DNA of 64,000 bases, from positions 1,860,001-1,924,000 of the forward strand of contig NZ_OX352321.1 in NCBI RefSeq assembly GCF_947090775.1, read 5' to 3'. A model generated the notes under the pieces. It saw only the letters and a program-made list of their open reading frames with translations, ran no database searches and was not told the DNA's origin. Below, piece by piece: positions 62,184 to 64,000 of the stretch. The position numbers and the translations under genes were made by a program. Source of the DNA: Pseudarthrobacter sp. MM222. Lineage in GTDB: Bacteria > Actinomycetota > Actinomycetes > Actinomycetales > Micrococcaceae. Every line of letters starts with the position of its first letter. Within the stretch, counting starts at the first letter, position 1.

Positions 62184-62939
62184 ATGGCTGAAAAAGCCAC
62201 CGGAGGCGTGCAGTCCGTAGAGCGCGTTTTCGAACTTCTGGAACTCATCACGGACGCCGGCGGGGACGTCACCCTCAGCGAGCTCTCCGCCTCCACCGAT
62301 CTGCCGCTTCCCACGATCCACCGGCTGCTCAGGACCCTGGTCAGCCTGGGTTACATCCGGCAGCTCCCCAACCGCCGGTATGCCCTGGGGCCGCGGTTGA
62401 TCCGACTCGGCGAAGCCGCAGACAAGCAGCTCGGCGCCGTCGCCCGGCCCCAGCTGAAATCCCTGGTGGACCGGCTGGGGGAGACCGCCAACATGGCTGT
62501 TTTGGACTCGGACATGGTGATCTACGTGGCCCAGGTCCCGTCTCTCCACTCGATGCGCATGATGACCGAGGTGGGCCGCCGCGGCTTTATGCATGCCACG
62601 GGCATGGGCAAGGCCATCCTGGCCCAGCTGGACGACGACGCAGTGCGCGGCATCGTCGCGCGAAAGGGCATGCCCACGCCCACCCCGAAGAGCATCGGCG
62701 ATGTCGATACCCTGCTCGCCGATTTGAAGTTGATCCGCGAGCGGGGGTATGCGATCGACGAGGAAGAGCAGGAGATCGGCGTCCGCTGCTACGCGATGGC
62801 CATCCCCGATGCACCCACGCAGGCGGCGATTTCCGTCTCCGGGCCAGTGTCCCGGCTGGATGAGTCCTTCGCGGGCCGTGCCGTGCCGCTGCTGCGCGAG
62901 GCGGCGCAGGCGATCTCCCGGGAACTCAGCCGGCACTAG
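62184..62939 (+). CDS. IclR-family regulator, AllR-like
   Basis: Regulator of 251 residues. Winged helix: VQSVERVFELLELITDAGGDVTLSELSASTDLPLPTIHRLLRTLVSLGYIRQLPNRRYALG. Effector domain: ETANMAVLDSDMVIYVAQVPSLHSMRMMTEVGRRGFMHATGMGKAILAQL and RERGYAIDEEEQEIGVRCYAMAIPD. AGGAGACC precedes the ATG. It is divergent from the allantoin operon and convergent with urate oxidase, sharing the bases CTAG as both stops. In Streptomyces the IclR protein AllR controls malate synthase and allantoin genes, so the same role is likely; ligand could be allantoate or glyoxylate. Confidence 0.9.
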   Translation: MAEKATGGVQSVERVFELLELITDAGGDVTLSELSASTDLPLPTIHRLLRTLVSLGYIRQLPNRRYALGPRLIRLGEAADKQLGAVARPQLKSLVDRLGETANMAVLDSDMVIYVAQVPSLHSMRMMTEVGRRGFMHATGMGKAILAQLDDDAVRGIVARKGMPTPTPKSIGDVDTLLADLKLIRERGYAIDEEEQEIGVRCYAMAIPDAPTQAAISVSGPVSRLDESFAGRAVPLLREAAQAISRELSRH

Positions 62940-63844
62940 CAAAAACCCGCGATGCCGGACCAGGCGATGTCCGCGGGGGTGGCGTCGTCGCGCTGGACGG
63001 TGGCCTCGATCAGGCCATAAGGGCGGTCGGCGGCAAAGAACACCTCGTTCGGGTTGTCGAGGCCGAACGGGGCGAGATCCACGAGGAAGTGGTGGTTGTT
63101 GGGCATCGAGAACCGGATCTCGTCGATCTCGCTGTGGGCTTCCAGGACCTTGGTGCCCATGTCGAAGAGCGTCTGCTGCAGGGCATGCGAGTACTTTTCG
63201 GTGAATGCTTCGAGCAGGAGGCCCTTGACGTCGCCGTAGTTCTTGTTGAAGTCCAGGGTGCTGAAGTCGGTCCCGGTCCTGAACCGCCAGCGGGCGGAAA
63301 CGTCCGTGGCCAGGATACGGTCCGCTGTTTCCGGGAGGGTGGTGTATTTGTCCTTGGGGTAACCCATGAAGCCTGACTGGGTGGTCTTGAGGACGGTCAG
63401 GTCCTTGAGGCCGGAGATCACGTGGGTGGCGCCGCCGCTCCTGACCACCACCGCGGTGCGGACTTCCTGCCCGTTGCGCACGAAGGAGTGGTCGTGCTCG
63501 CTGCCATGGGCCAGGATCCGGTCCCAGCTGTAGGACTCGGCTTCCCACCGGCCGCCGGTAACCCAGTCGAAGCTGGACGTGAAGTGCTCCCCAAGCCGCA
63601 GCAGGAACGTTTCGGGGGAGCCGATGCCTTCGCGGGCGAAGGCATAGATGGTGTTCTTCTGGGTGTCCGTGGTCACCACGTGGGAATTGTCACCTTCGAG
63701 GTGGGCGGCAGCGAAGTCGCCCCGCAGCTGCGACGTGACGTTCAGGTCCTCGATCTCGTGGCGGTCGGTGCTCCGGGTGATTTTGACGACGCGGACTTCG
63801 GCCTTGCCATACTGGTTCTCGCCGAGGATGAACTTGTTGCTCAT
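62936..63844 (-). CDS. pucL: Urate oxidase (cofactor-free uricase)
   Basis: Enzyme of 302 residues converting urate to 5-hydroxyisourate. It has NSHVVTTDTQKNTIYAFARE with the catalytic Thr and nearby residues, SYSWDRI, ISGLKDLTVLKTTQSGFMGYPKDKYTTL, WRFRTGTDFSTLDFNKNYGDVK and SMPNNHHFLVDLAPFGLDNPNEVFFAADRPYGLIEATV. The start MSNKFILGENQYGKAEVRVVKI is typical; GTTGGAAACC is a weak ribosome site. The stop shares two bases (CTAG) with the convergent IclR gene. A regulatory ATGGAAATTTC lies 42 bases upstream. Confidence 0.94.
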   Translation of the reverse strand: MSNKFILGENQYGKAEVRVVKITRSTDRHEIEDLNVTSQLRGDFAAAHLEGDNSHVVTTDTQKNTIYAFAREGIGSPETFLLRLGEHFTSSFDWVTGGRWEAESYSWDRILAHGSEHDHSFVRNGQEVRTAVVVRSGGATHVISGLKDLTVLKTTQSGFMGYPKDKYTTLPETADRILATDVSARWRFRTGTDFSTLDFNKNYGDVKGLLLEAFTEKYSHALQQTLFDMGTKVLEAHSEIDEIRFSMPNNHHFLVDLAPFGLDNPNEVFFAADRPYGLIEATVQRDDATPADIAWSGIAGFC

Positions 63845-63885
63845 AGCAGGTTTCCAACTTCCGGTAGGTGGAATCAAACTCCCAG

Positions 63886-63896
63886 ATGGAAATTTC
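63886..63896. promoter_or_regulatory. ATGGAAATTTC motif before urate oxidase
   Basis: Same ATGGAAATTWC word as in the malate synthase/IclR promoter region. It contains the palindrome GAAATTTC and lies 42 bases before the uricase ATG. Suggests shared control by the IclR regulator. Confidence 0.5.
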
Positions 63897-63949
63897 GTGC
63901 GCATTTCGCGTTCGTTTCTTTCCGCCCCGGGCCCCAACGGGCCGCCGTG

Positions 63950-64000
63950 TCAGGAACCCGGCGGCCCCGGCCACTCCTTGCCGGCCCACGGGTCGTAGTC
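63950..64000 (-). CDS. C-terminal end of an unidentified gene upstream of urate oxidase
   Basis: Seventeen codons in good codon usage end in TGA: DYDPWAGKEWPGPPGS. The gene runs in from beyond the window in the same direction as urate oxidase, ending about 105 bases before its start. The short tail is not enough to name it; hydroxyisourate hydrolase or OHCU decarboxylase would be expected in such a locus, but this tail shows neither. Confidence 0.55.
   Translation of the reverse strand, partial: DYDPWAGKEWPGPPGS

Noticed and set aside
1..64000. Prophage, integrative element or CRISPR array
   Set aside because: No integrase, transposase, terminase, cas genes or regularly spaced repeats were seen.

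Overview
The window is high-GC actinobacterial chromosome, most consistent with the Arthrobacter/Pseudarthrobacter group of the Micrococcaceae. The grounds are family content (DUF4193, DUF6153, DUF6986, CmtR-type sensor, ECF41 sigma factor, CYP102-type fused P450), GTG/TTG starts, and dense operons with 1-4 bp stop/start overlaps. I saw no rRNA, tRNA, CRISPR array, insertion sequence or phage module. The species assignment is inference.

Layout. 1-2602: a MalT-like LuxR regulator cut by the window edge. 2994-8341: copper/metal resistance. A three-gene operon (CopB-type P1B-3 ATPase, DUF6153 protein, DUF305 lipoprotein) runs one way and an ArsR-CDF pair runs the other, with a perfect GC-rich palindrome between them. 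8566-12408: single genes (quinone reductase, TOPRIM protein, VOC protein, C39-like lipoprotein, HhH-GPD glycosylase-like protein). 12664-15602: a P450 coupled to a fused ferredoxin/ferredoxin reductase. 15866-20957: MatC-like carrier, CaiB/BaiF CoA-transferase and a fused biotin-independent carboxyltransferase, divergent from a GntR regulator; probably dicarboxylate (malonate-like) use. 21043-24689: Rieske protein, a frameshifted monooxygenase-like gene, and a CmtR-CDF-DsbA metal operon. 25608-33077: gamma-glutamyltransferase, GH13 enzyme, self-sufficient CYP102-type P450. 33173-38736: small and partly decayed genes (Nudix, hydrolase, a frameshifted gene, a truncated nitrilase, HEAT, DUF4193, repeat-bearing secreted protein, 2H phosphoesterase, CsbD).

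38819-44719 is a catabolic island: GntR regulator, split transketolase, MHS-family acid transporter, TIM-barrel isomerase and SDR dehydrogenase. A shared motif, ACTGTTNACA, lies before the regulator and in the divergent promoter region. 44817-49772 is a tartrate/D-malate-type operon (tartrate dehydrogenase-like, DctA-like carrier, glycerate kinase) with a LysR regulator. 49995-55781: an APC-type permease, an ECF41 sigma factor with its oxidoreductase partner and a matching candidate promoter, a universal stress protein, a small unknown and a thymidylate-kinase-like protein. 55938-64000 is purine salvage and degradation: malate synthase, DUF6986, ureidoglycine aminohydrolase, hydroxypyruvate isomerase and allantoinase in one operon, divergent from an IclR (AllR-like) regulator, followed by urate oxidase. 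Urate would go via allantoin to ureidoglycine and glyoxylate, with glyoxylate entering central metabolism through malate synthase; the allantoate amidohydrolase step is not in the window.

Candidates for something new are the split-transketolase island with its GntR motif, the MatC/CoA-transferase/carboxyltransferase cassette, and a 56-bp palindromic repeat found twice just 3' of genes. All functions are read from motifs and context; no database search was possible.
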